The notes under the pieces are model-generated. The model was not told the DNA's origin, ran no database searches, and saw nothing but the letters and a program-made list of their open reading frames with translations. DNA of 64,000 nt from Verpa conica (Eukaryota > Ascomycota > Pezizomycetes > Pezizales > Morchellaceae): assembly GCA_033030425.1 (NCBI GenBank), contig JAUFSD010000010.1, positions 868,001-932,000 on the forward strand. Reading direction: 5' to 3'. Of the stretch, positions 25,507-37,190 are shown in pieces. Positions within the stretch are counted from its first letter, which is position 1. Each line of letters opens with the position of its first letter. Made by a program: the position numbers and the translations under genes.

Positions 25507-28500
25507 CTTATGATGGAGGAGTATGGTGAGTGAGAATGTATGATAGAGTAGGTCTTGACAGTGGAAGGCTGGATACAAGTAGACGATGACTTGACGTTGG
25601 GGAGACGCGACTATTGTGGCGCGGGTTTACAAGTGAATCGGCTTGGCATACTTTAAGTTCCGGCAGCAATTACTACGCCACCTGACTGAGTATATCATCA
25701 CTCATACCGCCACTGTCACTCTCCGTAGGAACATTGTTCATTGTGCATCTTCGCCTTTTGACCACCACTATTACCAAGTTCTCTAATATACTATTAAACT
25801 ATTTAGAGCTTCTACACACCTCACTCCACAGACTGTATGGCGTTCTGAAAAACTGCTGGGTGCAGGCGCCATGAAACACCCTACGACGCGTGACTTCTCA
25901 GGGTTCATCTCACAAGTTATATGATCGGCCGACCATGTATCGTATGCTTCTACTACTGCCAAATACTCATAACCGGCCCAAGCGATCAACTGGTAAATCA
26001 CTATAAACCGGTCGATTTATCTCGCTTTGACAAGTCCTGAGTTACAGCCAATAAGATCTACAATTCATCGGTTTAGAGTATGTTGGACTTTTGATCTTTG
26101 GCTCGCCTAGGATCGCACATAGACTCGTTACTCGAAAGTTCTAACCGAGACCTCCGTGGATCCGAAGATCTTACATGGGCCTGATATTGTGGTTGATCTC
26201 TAGAGGGTTGTAGTTACTGCGTCATGATCCCTGCGTGATGACGAGGAGCACATAGCATGCTTTTCCGAGAAAAGGGCTTCTTAAGCAAATAGTGGAAGAC
26301 TAGTAGTAAAGCTCCAGTCTGGTTGCAAACCTCCAAACTTTCGTTCTCGGGATGATCTACAGCTACCTTGTCCGATGTCAACGGGGGTCCCATGCTTGCC
26401 ACAGCGATTGACGAGCGTGGTTGTGATACGAGACCACGATTCCCGCTGTTCCTTTCAAAAAATTGCCCGGAATTACAATGTCTTAGGTACAGAACGGCGA
26501 ATTAGGGGAAATTTCCGCCGGTCTGACCTGAATATCCTTTGCCGCGAATAAGCCTAACATTAATCGAGACCCTTTTTCCTTTTTACGCTCATTCCTTAAT
26601 ATCTTGGGGAGGTATATATTCTATTGGCTTAAATTATATGGCCAAGACTCAGCCTCCCACTTCTATGCCCTTCACCACATTAAAATAACAGTACGGCTGT
26701 CGAATCACGATAGGCAACGTTTTTCTCTTTTTTTCATTGCGTGTTATGATATCCATATACGAGTGACACGAAGGGAGAAGAACAGACACCTGAAGTTTTG
26801 GGCACATGCATCAATTTATTATCCATTACCTTCTGGCGGCAGGAGCAGGAGGGGGTTGGTTCGATCGTAGTAAGTAACCGTGCTGCTTGTTGTTTGGTTA
26901 GGATACGTGTAGAAAAATAAGGATTTGAAGCAAGGTGTGTCTCCTCCCGTAATGCAGGCAGAATCGACCCAATGCGTGCAGTGTTGAAATCTTAATTTAA
27001 TTGAATTATGGCGGCAATCCCCCATTGTTACTCGCCCAATCTAGGTGAATTTGGGACATTAGCGTAGTCATATCCCCCACACAATTGTATGGCCGGCGAG
27101 GGTGGCGAGCCATCCATACCGGCAGCTACAAGCCCCCGGGAGGAGGTCCCTCAGCGTCTACACGTGCATGTTTCCGGAAGTTCAACACTAGCATCGCCAT
27201 TCCCCGCCATCATCATCTCAATATTAGGTGATTGGGTACCGTATCCTCGCAGAGCTTTTGGCGTAATCAGGCTTTACATCCTTACTATTCGCCTAAAGCG
27301 TTCACATGGTTCTTAAAAAACCTGCTAAATATGGTCGTGCTGGGGAGTAGCTCCCAACCTTTGCAACCCTACAACCAACGCCGTGTACCCGTTTTTCTGT
27401 TGCATTTGAAGTTGTATCGGTGCCACGGGGGTGATTTTGAAGATCGTGAGATTGTAGATAGCCCCCCTCTTTCCCCTCTTCAGCTTCGAAACAACAAGTA
27501 CTCTACCATACATTCTGCACAGCATCGTAGTGCCGGAATTTAAACAATCATACATAAAATCGAAATAAAACTACAATCGTAAGTTTTGAGTGAATTTGAC
27601 TAACTAAAATACTGTTGTCAAACGGTAAGCGCCAAAGCTCAAACATGCATCAATACCGCCTATAGAGGTTTTTTTTACATGTATCGACAGGTACCCCATA
27701 CACCAGTTCAGGGTTACGTGGTCTTGGGATAGAAGTAAGGCGCTATTTTCTACCCTCTCCCTTCCCTTTGTATCTTAAACTGCCACACCAGCCCCCTCTT
27801 TTAGGACGGTTGCTATCACCGGATTCTCTTGTCTTGTAGATGCAGGCTACTCGCTACTCGCTACAAGATGAACCACGTCTTCCTACATATTATGTAATCA
27901 GCCTCACTGGCTAAATCTCAAAATTCTTTTCACCCTAGGCACCATTCTGGCTTTGGTCCCGGAAGGTAGAGGGGGTTTCTCCCCGCAACCCGGAAATATC
28001 ACTAAGCTGAACATAAAAAATATGCTGGTAAATAACTAAGGCGCGATTGATTCGGGACAACACATCTTTGACTGTAGCTTTTGCGGCTAACCCCAAGCGC
28101 GCCCCGAGCTTCGTGAGGCAGAATCTAGTGAGAGTTCTCTACAGAAAAAATGATTTGACTTAAAACCTTCTCAATGACAGGGGACTCCTTCTATTTATCC
28201 CCGCGAGCTATTGGCCGTGGGCTGCGAAGCTATAGACGACTGGATTGTAAATTCCGGTTTATTACTTACCATACTAGAATCTATTGTAGTGCACTAATGT
28301 TACCTATGTAACCGCGGTGGTCTAGATATCTTGGTGTCTTTGGTGCCTTTGGGCGCCCGCACATGTCGCCGGCGACTATAGCTCGTGTAACCGACAACTC
28401 ATTGGTGCTGCCCTTCGCACCCGCTATAGCTGTGAAAATGGTCTGTGTGTGGCATCTGTATAGCCATCATTTAATCCAATCGGTGCTGGGTTTCTTTAAT

Positions 28501-30077
28501 GGATATTAAGCACAATCTACGATTTGAGCACTATCATTTTTGGGTGAGGTTTCCCGTTTCATCCGATTAAATAACATCGGTGAAAACAGACCTGTAAACT
28601 CAGGCTCTAGGCGCTCTAAATACGCTACGCAAGTTATGATTATGCACGTGGGCTAAGATAGTTTGATATAGGTATTCGCCTTTGAATTTCCATGTGGCGG
28701 GATTATTTTTTATTTCTTCGCTATCGATCTTAGTGCTAGCAAGGTATGTTAGATGGCCTATGAGTAGTGAGAGTTTTGCTTTTGCCAGTTTCTTCCACCC
28801 GCTGGTTGAAGTAGCAAAGCTGTATGCTTTCGTATATCACAAATCTAAATCATACGAATGTATAATTTAGTCGTGCATGAACTTCTTTAATGGGGAAATA
28901 TATAACCGGCTCTAGACATCAAAGCATAACGTGCATATGTGCGAAACTCATCTTTTTAAACAATTCTTCGTCACTGTTTTGCCTATTTATCATGACGCCT
29001 CAGGAACAGAAATCATGCAAAGATAACAAAATTTTCACCTGCATCCTATGTTAATTGCTTGCATCCTACCGGCGATTAAGTAAGTACTATATCATAGTCA
29101 ATCACTCCTGAGTTGGTTAGAGTAGCGGCGAAATTAATAAAATACCTAGAGTACTAAATAGCCTATTTGTTCTTAAGATCAAGATGAAAGTATTGAGGTG
29201 GCGCTTCTAGATGTGATTGAGTCCGAGTGATATGTAGTGTAAAATAGAGGAGGTTAAATTCTAAATATTCATAGCTTTTCTTCATTAGTTTTTTTGTTTA
29301 AGAATATCGTAAGTACCTAGTCCATACCACACTTGTATTAGGGTATAAACCTAGTATGATTAAGAAGAAAAAACTTCAATATTGTTTGTCTGAGGGTTTA
29401 ATTCAGCGTTTAGATATCACACATGGCGTAGTGCCTAGTAGGAACATGAGTAACCAAAGATTGAATATTTTAGTTTTAATATCTGGGAGCTTTATTTTAT
29501 TACGGTTTATTGGGCCTGTATTGGTAATTTGGTACCCGTGTTGGATCATAAGATCGCACTCGCACCTTTGGTATTGTAATTTTGTGTCAAGTAGTTATAT
29601 ATACCATTCTGTAAATTTTTTTCCAGGTGGTATAACTACACTAAAGCAACTACAGTATGAAAAAATAGGGTGAATTTACTGCCATAAAACCACAGAACTT
29701 AGTCGTAAATACCGAATTAAACCAGTATTTGAGGCAGATTACTATACAAATACCGTATTCCTCCCATATCGCTAGCGTATTGGCGAGAGCACCGTACTGA
29801 TCCCACCCCTCTTTTTGGTACTGTATAATTAAAATCATATAAATATAAGTTATTATAGAATATGATCATTATGAACATAGCCAATACTTATGACTGGTCT
29901 TATAGAGCTTAGTTAAGAAATTTGTCCTCTGTGTTTGATCGCAATCGTACCTCGCTATTATAGTTATTAACAGATTTAGATAATTAGAAGGAATCATAGA
30001 GTAGATACATTAAATGAAGGACAAGAAGGGGAGTTTAAAAATAGAATCTATAATTTACTTTTCTTCCCCGAATGTCC
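25507..30077. other. Gene-poor stretch
   Basis: No ORF with a recognisable domain and no element with terminal repeats was found in 4.5 kb. Open frames are at most about 105 codons and look random. The right half is more AT-rich. Confidence 0.5.
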
Positions 30078-30150
30078 GCTCTGGTGGCCAAGTTGGTAAG
30101 GCGCAGCACTAGTAATGCTGAGATCCTCGGTTCAACTCCGAGTCAGAGCA
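30078..30150 (+). tRNA. tRNA-Thr (anticodon AGT), no intron
   Basis: A 73-nt cloverleaf. The acceptor GCTCTGG pairs with TCAGAGC (one G-T), with discriminator A. The D stem is GCC/GGC and the anticodon stem CAGCA/TGCTG around CTAGTAA, giving AGT. The T arm CTCGG/CCGAG encloses TTCAACT. The A and B boxes are intact and the CCA is not encoded, as expected for a nuclear eukaryotic tRNA. Confidence 0.93.
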
Positions 30151-30986
30151 CATAGACTGCTCTTTTAGATTTTGAAGAGCTCAGGAAGTGGTGTGTGCAG
30201 AAGGTTTTTGTCATCCGTAAGGAACTGCTCCTTATAGGCCGATAAGTACATATGTGCTCGTCGTAAGAAACGCTGGAAGCGAGGCCTTTGTGGAACAATA
30301 TTTGGAGGTTATAGTAAATAGGAGCGCAAATTTATTGATATATCGGGTTATACTGGAGTGAGTTTATTAAGCCAAAAGTTGTGTTAATAAGCAAGACTCC
30401 TACTAAGTCAATAATCTCCCATTCCTACTTATAGTGTGTATATGGTGATTGTTCATAAATACACGGAGTTCCAATCTTTATACATTTCCTCGTCGGTTTT
30501 ACGCCTATAACGCACGATATCGAGAAGAATAACCGGGACCCTCTACTCGAATGGGCTAAATATACAATAAAGCACTGTTTTTATACAGCCAGAGTAGAGT
30601 TGGGTCTTTGCCACGTTTATTCTGATTAACTTGTGTCCTAAATTACTTCTGAGTTCTCTAAATCTGGTATCTAGTAAGTAGTTATAGCCTCGAACTAGCT
30701 ATAGCCGGGGTTAAAGCAACTATTTTTTTATAGACACGATATTCATATGGGATTTGGGTTGGGTGCTTAGGTGATTGATCGGTCGATTGATTAATTATTT
30801 TGCATAATTAAATTGGTGATAAGTGGAATATATGAATGATTAGCTAAAATTCAGAGCCCCCTTGAATTTAGAGTAGAGTTATTAATATATGATATGAATG
30901 TAGGTATGAATTGAAACTTTAGGGGTAGATGTCTAACTATAAGACTTTCCCTAAATTCACCGTATTTAATCGCAACAAGTTACATA
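30151..30986. other. AT-rich intergenic stretch
   Basis: I see no gene or element between the tRNA and the DUF2235 gene. A T run soon after the tRNA is short; no other structure was noticed. Confidence 0.5.
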
Positions 30987-32600
30987 TTACCATTCGATGT
31001 CCTTGGGCATTGGTTCCCCCAACATTTTGTTAACAACATATTTCCCCGCTAGCTTTTTCTCAACATTTCCCAAGTGATCCTCAAGAAGTCTTTTACCGTC
31101 TTTTTCCCACCAACCTTCCTCCTTCCATACCCAGCCATTTAGTGCTTTGCATTCCCACCCTTTAACCATATGTAACCTGATTCTCACCGACTTGTGGAAA
31201 AACTCTTCTGTTTGGACGGGCTCATCTGGGGCGGCATATTCACCAGGTGTCCTATAACTTCCGCTGAAAATTCTCATCAACCCAGTGGCGGAATCATAAA
31301 TCGTCCCCGCCGCCCATTCTTGAGTATAGTCTGCGTGGTTCTTGATTATACTTCTCAGATAGCTTTTGCTAAACTCAAGAAAGGGTAGGAGCTGCTGGAT
31401 CATCCAAGCTAGTGTTATATCGGCAATTTCCTGGTTATCGTAGCCACCGCCGACATTGGTATGTACTCCAGGAAACCAAACTTGTTTTAGGTTTGTTTTC
31501 GAGTTGGGAGGTTTTTTCCATAGGGTCGGGGTGAAAGGATTCCTATGCTCATCAAGTGCCAAAGCATGGAAGGCGTTTTCAACCCCATCAGAAAGCTCAA
31601 CGTTGTGAAAGCTACGCGTAGCGTTAATCTATAGGTTTCAAAACAAATGAATAATGCTATCAGGAAAAGTTTGGCGAGGTATACGTTTGGTTTTCCCCAC
31701 GAGCTATACTGAGTTCTCCAAAGAATGGTATGTGGAGGGAGGGAATTCCAAGAGACCCAACAGTATCCCAGCATGCAATTGCTTTTACTTTGACACCTGG
31801 AATTACAAGTTTTCCATCTTCTCTTGTTTGGAGTGTCTTGAGTAGTCTAGAAATCAGGCTCAGCATCTGTATTTTTGGTTCTAAACGCAATTGGAATACT
31901 AGGAGGTACTTGAGGGGTTCTACTCGGGCTTTTCAAGATAGTTTCTTTGGGTATAATTCTTCCAAATTTCGTGGAATTCATCCATTCCCATCTTAGTCAG
32001 CACTCCAATAGTACAAATTAGTCCGCAGACGGATCGGGCAGTATAAGCGCCTCGGGAGAATCCGAGAAGATGAATCGAGTCCCCGGGATGATAATTATGG
32101 GCAAGGAAACCATATGCTTCCCGAACATGCTCGTCAAGACCGTACCCGGTGCCGCCTATTTCCACAGATTTCTGTCAGTGGAATCATGATGAAAAGAGGT
32201 GTCTATAATGTTATGAGAAGGGTTGGCTAAAGCCTAGTCCTGCGACTAAGTGTGGGGATTCGGGTAGTTAATTATCTAAACCTTAAACCTCACTTATGGA
32301 GACTGACCGCCAAGTATCTTGTTTAATGTTCCACCTGTCCCAACTCCGCTTTGATAATAAACAATCTGCGCTATGCCGTCCTTTTTTGTGTAACTTTTAA
32401 GCGCTCTCGTGATCCTGGTGACGTTTGTGGGCACATATGGTTCCCCTCCGTCAGAGCTTTGCCAGGTCCCTTTAATATAAAATTAGCTTGGTAATGAGGT
32501 AAGAAAAAATAGATATAGTTAGTCACTACACACCATCACAGCAAAGAATTATTCTTTTTCGGCTGGGGGCTTTGTCGGTAAATGGATCAATGATAGGCAT
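30987..32600 (-). pseudogene. DUF2235 alpha/beta-hydrolase-like gene with a frame break
   Basis: Fungal DUF2235 proteins resemble Tle1-type phospholipases. Exons that splice cleanly: 32600..32534 (MPIIDPFTDKAPSRKRIILCCDG), 32469..32308 (TWQSSDGGEPYVPTN... QIVYYQSGVGTG), 32155..31920 (GTGYGLDEHVREAYGFL, nucleophile motif LLGFSRGAYTARS), then a segment ending at 31685 (KAIACWDTVGSLGIP) and 31611..30987 (ELSDGVENAFHALALDEHR, VWFPGVHTNVGGGYD). The CCDGTW start, GFSRG serine, WDTVGSLG and GVH motifs are all present. Between the third and fourth segments the frame meets TAG at 31920-31922 while the next open frame is shifted by one. No credible intron fits, so I read it as a frameshifted pseudogene or a sequence error at about 31925. 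Confidence 0.72.
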
Positions 32601-32868
32601 GTTGAGACGTTATTGCGGATTACTTTATTGATATTTTGAGGGTAGATCTAGTAGGAGTGGTAGTAAGGTTTGGTAGGAATAACCTAATTTTGAGAGTGCT
32701 CATTGAAGGCGCGGGGTCATATATACATGCCTGCAAGCCATACTTGCTCGGTAGGCAGCCTCACTAATTTGCCATTGGTTGGATGTCGGAAGTTCCTGCG
32801 CCCATTTTGTACCCAGCATTGTAGATCACTAAGCCAAAGTTCTCGTGATAAGGAGCTGAAACTTGTTG
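32601..32868. other. Spacer before the Tc1 element
   Basis: Contains the probable promoter side of the DUF2235 gene and the left flank of the Tc1-type insertion. No gene seen. Confidence 0.45.
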
Positions 32869-32870
32869 TA

Positions 32871-34170
32871 CAAGCGGTGGTTGCTAATTGAGGCGACAGC
32901 GGGAGCGAACTTTTTCCTCCCCACAACCATGGTTAAAGGTATTAAATAGAAAAGATATTAAATAAAAGTATAGTGGATATATAATTATTTACCACTTACT
33001 ATGTCCCCCTTTGGCCTTCAGTATTGCAGTTACTCTTTCTGGAAGGCTATCTACCAAGTTATCAAATAAGCTCTGATCCAACCTCTCCCACACCTCCCCT
33101 ACTGCTTGAATTAAATCCCTCTCGCTTTTAGGCCTTCCTCCAGTCTTCCTATATCTATCTTTAAGCTTCTTTCTTAGAGCTCGCCAGATATTCTCAATTG
33201 GATTGAGATCTGGTGAGTTGCTCACCCAATCAAATATATCTACACCATTATCTTTAAGAAAACTCTGTACTAATTTAGCTCTATGAGGTCCACTTTTATC
33301 CTGCATAAATATATAGCCTTCTTTACTGCCGCCAATATGATTCCAAAAAGGTATAAAATGCAGCTGTAAAACCTCTTTGATATATTGCCATCTATTTATT
33401 TCTCCTTTATCTTTCTTACTAATCCGCTCTTTTGGGCCTCGGCGACGGACTGGAGTAATTGGACCACGCTTTCCATAAGTATAGCATGCCCAAAAGTGAA
33501 CAGTTGTACCACCAGAAATAAAGGTTGGACGTAAGTATCGGTGTTGATATGCTGTATTAGATTTTCTGCGTACCCAATCTTGGCCGCCTCCAATGTTACC
33601 AATTTTTGTAGCAACCTCATCACACCAAACAATTTTTCTCCATTTTTCTTTCCTCCAAAACTGTTTATCTTTACACCAAGCTTGCCAAGATTTCATCATT
33701 TTTTCATCTAACCAGAACTTCCTGCGTGGTACGGATGTGTGATAGTGAAGAGTTTTGAGAGCTTTCTTCACTGTAGATGAGGCTCCTTTAATTGTAGACT
33801 CGGTGATTATGTTGTCAATTGTAGCACGGAGGTTTAAAGAGACAAATCGGTCGATCCTCCTAATAGCTCTTTGATCCAATTTTGCCTTCCTCCCCCGACC
33901 TGGTTTATTCTCAAGTGTCTTCTGTCACTCAAAGCGCTTGATGATTTTCTGGGCAGTCTGTCTCAAAATTCCGGTCTCGGCTTCAATTTCACCAAAGCTT
34001 TTGCCTTGAGCCCTCAGAATAATCACATCGGCCCTTTGCTCTTTTGTGGTTTCATGGCGGGTGGTACTCTCTTTGTCTTTGGCCATCTGGGAGGTGGCGT
34101 TGTGGGTGGGGTTTGGAGGGGTTGCGACTGTCACACGGTCGCTGTCACCTCAATTAACAACCACCGCTTG
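32871..34170 (-). mobile_element. Tc1/mariner transposon (1300 bp, TA target duplication)
   Basis: Terminal inverted repeats of about 31 bp begin CAAGCGGTGGTTG at 32871 and end with the complement at 34170, with two C/T mismatches. TA lies directly outside each end (32869-32870 and 34171-34172), the canonical Tc1/mariner target duplication. The element contains one transposase gene on the minus strand and little else. Confidence 0.92.
32989..34086 (-). pseudogene. Tc1-type DD34E transposase with one nonsense codon
   Basis: Reads continuously from the ATG at 34086 to 32989 except for one in-frame TGA at 33925-33927; the next residues continue in frame (QKTLENKPGRGRK). Seen: an N-terminal helix-turn-helix (GKSFGEIEAETGILRQTAQKI), and a catalytic triad with the first D in WCDEVA, the second in FMQDKSGPHRA and E in SPDLNPIENIW. 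There are 34 residues between the second D and E, so DD34E. The C-terminus SLPERVTAILKAKGG is typical. The TGA most simply derives from CGA by C-to-T change. Without that stop, the enzyme would be 365 residues long, normal for the family. Confidence 0.88.
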
Positions 34171-34255
34171 TACTTCGCCTGCGGGAGTAAGTCCTTGGAC
34201 AGGTGGCAGGGGTGGTAGTGCCGAGACTGCCGAGGATTTTTTATATATACATAAA

Positions 34256-34354
34256 TTAGTACCGTGTAGCTCCTCCCTCAGTGTCAATTACAGCCTGCAG
34301 CATATTTGGCATACTCCTAATTAAACCATCTAAGTATGACCTTGCATCAGCAAA
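34256..34354 (-). pseudogene. Relic C-terminus of a second Tc1-like transposase
   Basis: About 32 codons before TAA read FADARSYLDGLIRSMPNMLQ then AVIDTEGGATRY. The SMP-x-x-LQAVI-x-x-x-GG-x-T-x-Y pattern is the usual end of Tc1-type transposases. A stop lies directly upstream and no other part of the gene is nearby. It differs from the C-terminus of the adjacent element, so it is another family. Confidence 0.6.
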
Positions 34355-34882
34355 CTAAAATTTGTATCAGGAGAAACAAGCACTGTGTCAGGATACACAC
34401 TTAGAAAATTGTATTTTAGTTTCAAAGAGGACAGTGTAGGTGTAGTTTAGCCACAAGATACAACTAACTCAATGGCAAGGTAACTATCCGTTACAAGCAA
34501 TGTACCAAAGGTTTGTGAAGTAGTGAAGTAGTTTCAGCAATTGTGGAGCGATGTGGCAGCAGAGAGGCAGCAAAGAAAGAATCTTATATTAAATCTAACT
34601 GAAGAAAGTAAGTATTGTAGGGGACAAAAAAACCCGGTTATCCACATGGCAACCAACTCATGTTGGTATCCCACAAAACACAACCATGAACTTAGGATTC
34701 ATTTTCTCCTAGTATAGCAGAGTTATAGGTATACTCTAAAGTAGTTTTATTTTCAGCCCCAATGGTTGCTTTTGCTGCGCAGCTACCGTAGAGTCTGGTG
34801 TGCTAATCTCTTCGAGCTTGCCCAGTTCACATTTCGGACATATTTTGGCTCGGGGGCTCTCGGGGGCTCTTGAAGTATAATT

Positions 34883-34925
34883 GGTACTTAGGTTTGTATG
34901 GAGCCAGCACGTAAACCTAAGTACC
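34883..34925. repeat. Hairpin, 13-bp perfect stem
   Basis: GGTACTTAGGTTT at 34883-34895 pairs perfectly with 34913-34925 around a 17-nt loop. It lies inside the 991-bp MITE-like element. Confidence 0.75.
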
Positions 34926-35017
34926 TATAAAAGCTTCAAGCCATCTAGAAGAGCTCCCGAACTAGCCGAAAAACCCTGACAGGCCGGGATCTTTCGGAGG
35001 TTCTCGGAGTGTTACCT

Positions 35018-35060
35018 GGTACTTAGGAATGTATGGCAGCTCCACACAATCCTAAGTACC
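35018..35060. repeat. Hairpin, 11-bp perfect stem, related to the preceding one
   Basis: GGTACTTAGGA at 35018-35028 pairs with 35050-35060 around a 21-nt loop. The stem shares its first ten bases with the hairpin at 34883, and the loops share TGTATGG, so the two are tandem diverged copies. Confidence 0.75.
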
Positions 35061-35743
35061 TTCGGAGGTTTTTGGGGGTAGCTCCGAAAGATTTCAGAAC
35101 TTTACTGCTCCAGACTCTACGGTGACGCAGCAAGCTGCGCCGTAGGGGATAGGCACGAGACTAATTCTAAGGGTATATAAGTATCTTGCAATAATAGTTT
35201 GGTGTCTTGGGTGTTCCTATCAATAGAAATGGTCCCTAAAAACTATTTCATAATTCTTCAGACCCCAAACTTGTTGGATATGTTTAGGCTACAAGTATAT
35301 GCTCCCTATATAAGGACAGTCCCTAGTCTAATAATTTATACCCTAAAGGGTCTAATCAGAGCTATGTAACTGTGGAGATAGTAACCTATTATTAGCCCAT
35401 AAAGTCTATTTTGTTTTTATAGTATTTATGATAAGAATAATTAATGTAATTATAGATTTATATTCATAATAATAAAAATAATGAGGCTTTTTTGCCATGA
35501 TTAAATTTGCATATTTGCTTTTAATGTGGTTGTGAAGTGATAGTTATTTGAGGTTGGCCTTTCTGGTTGCTATTCCAATGACCGGGTATTTTTGTCCCCC
35601 TACAATAGGTATGTTTTTATTTCCTATCTAGGCTCATGGCCCATGAGGTAAGCCATAGAGATGGGACACACTAGAGATCAATAAATACAAAAATATAAAG
35701 CAACAGGACAACTGCCTGACCAGATTGAAACGTGTAAAGAAAA

Positions 35744-36023
35744 TGTTGTAGGCACTTGATAAGAGGAGTATTTCTGGGAACAATGAAGATCACTTGTTTG
35801 ACTATCTAAGTATTTTGACCCCCTTGTTTGCTTCTTGATGTAACAGTGGTTTGGGGAGAAACGCATGCGGATACACTTGCTGGCAGCTGTCCCCTGGGAG
35901 CGCCCTACTGTGCCACCTACTGGGTGCCAGGAGGATGTAAAACTAGTCTATACAATTGTCTAGGCTACTTGTCGCTAAGCTCAGAGTTCAGTTCAAGGGT
36001 ATATGATACCGACTACCAAGGTC
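35744..36023. repeat. Degenerate LTR-A start joined to an inverted leader fragment
   Basis: 35744-35933 resembles the first 190 bp of the gypsy LTR (begins TGTTGTAGGCACTTGATAAG). It is followed at about 35934-36023 by sequence that is the reverse complement of the gypsy leader at about 39113-39212 (shared TTAGAGTTCAGT-like block). The join of a forward LTR with an inverted leader is not a normal element structure. Confidence 0.65.
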
Positions 36024-36117
36024 TCCTCAGTCAACGATAGTACATCAGCAAAAAAAAAAAACTCTCCGGGAGATTTTGGTCACCCAGGCAGAGAAAGTTC
36101 GCCCCACTCTCCTGGAG

Positions 36118-36714
36118 TGTAACTGTCTCTGCTGTGTTACTTTGTTTTTTGTTTTACTTGTTTTGGATGCGGTTATGGCACTAACCACCTTGGAATTTTT
36201 TATTGTTTCTTTGGATCTGTTTTACTATGTTTGGGAACCCCGCCGGAAGCGGAGCAATTATTGTACCAGGATGGTACCGGATCAGGATGATTAGTATTTC
36301 TTTAGTGTTTTGATCTTGGCATGGATCAGAGATTAGGGTACCGGGATTGGAGGAACATGACAGAAATGGAGGAATGGTTGTGCCGGGTTATTTTTGATTA
36401 CTGTTTATTTGTTTTTGAACCGGAGCATGGAATGCCCCGGCTAGTTTATGTATGTTTTTGTTTTAGTATAAAACCTGCCGTGTCTAGCTAGTTTGGGCAG
36501 GCAGGATTCAGCTACCTAAGTTAGTTATCAATATATGCAATTGACCGGCTATCTTTAGTTCATATCAGTATATTAGCCTACCGAGTCTAGTCTAGTTAGT
36601 CAATCTCTTTGAGATAGCTACTAGGCTTAGCCTGAACACTCTTTCTACCGCAATTCATCCACTAGATTAGTGCGGAGCAGTGATTGCACTAAACTAGTGT
36701 GTGATTGTGTTACA
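36118..36714 (+). mobile_element. Solo LTR, family C (597 bp), copy 1
   Basis: Begins TGTAAC and ends GTTACA, with TG...CA ends, and is flanked by a perfect 5-bp duplication TGGAG (36113-36117 and 36715-36719). A reverse copy lies at 37191-37789. No internal retrotransposon sequence of this family is present in the window. Confidence 0.88.
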
Positions 36715-36719
36715 TGGAG

Positions 36720-36817
36720 AGTGCTGTTGACTTGTAAAACAGGCCTATGCAATTATCCAGGCTATGTCCCGCTAAGCTTAGAGTTCAGTTCAAAGGTATA
36801 AGATACCAGCTACTAAG
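36720..36817. repeat. Inverted copy of the gypsy leader
   Basis: Reverse complement of sequence just after the 5' LTR at about 39113-39212. It lies head-on against the start of the 5' LTR-A at 36818, as in the degenerate arrangement at 35744-36023. Confidence 0.65.
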
Positions 36818-37190
36818 TATTGTAGGCACCTGATAAGAGGAGTATTTCTGGGAACCATTAAGACCACTTGTTTGACTATCTAGGTAACTTAATCCCTTGT
36901 TCGTTTCTTGAGAAACGTGACAGGGGTTTTGGGGAGAAGCACGTGTGGATATAGTTGCTGGCGGCTGTCTCCTGCAGGACGCCCCACTGTGCCACCCACC
37001 GGGTGCTGTGGGGGCCCCTCAGAGTTGCTGTAAACGCATAGTAAAAACACAAGCTTTGGACCCCAAAAATAACTCCTGGAGCGTCAGGAAAATTTGTCCG
37101 TCCGAGCCAAATCCGGAGGGTATATGAGAGGGTATGATTTGGAGCTGACTGGTGAAAGAATCGAGGAAATCGGATAAGAATTGACAGAGT

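Larger units (their letters stand above)
34615..35605. mobile_element. Non-autonomous TA-flanked inverted-repeat element (991 bp)
   Basis: Terminal inverted repeats of about 28 bp, TTGTAGGGGGACAAAAATAC type, at 34615 and ending at 35605, with a few mismatches; TA is found outside both ends (34613-34614, 35606-35607). No transposase frame exists. Inside are a 13-bp inverted pair (34786-34798 and 35110-35122) that may bound a nested insertion, and two hairpins at 34883-34925 and 35018-35060, both built from GGTACTTAGG. Probably a Tc1/mariner-type MITE. Confidence 0.72.
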
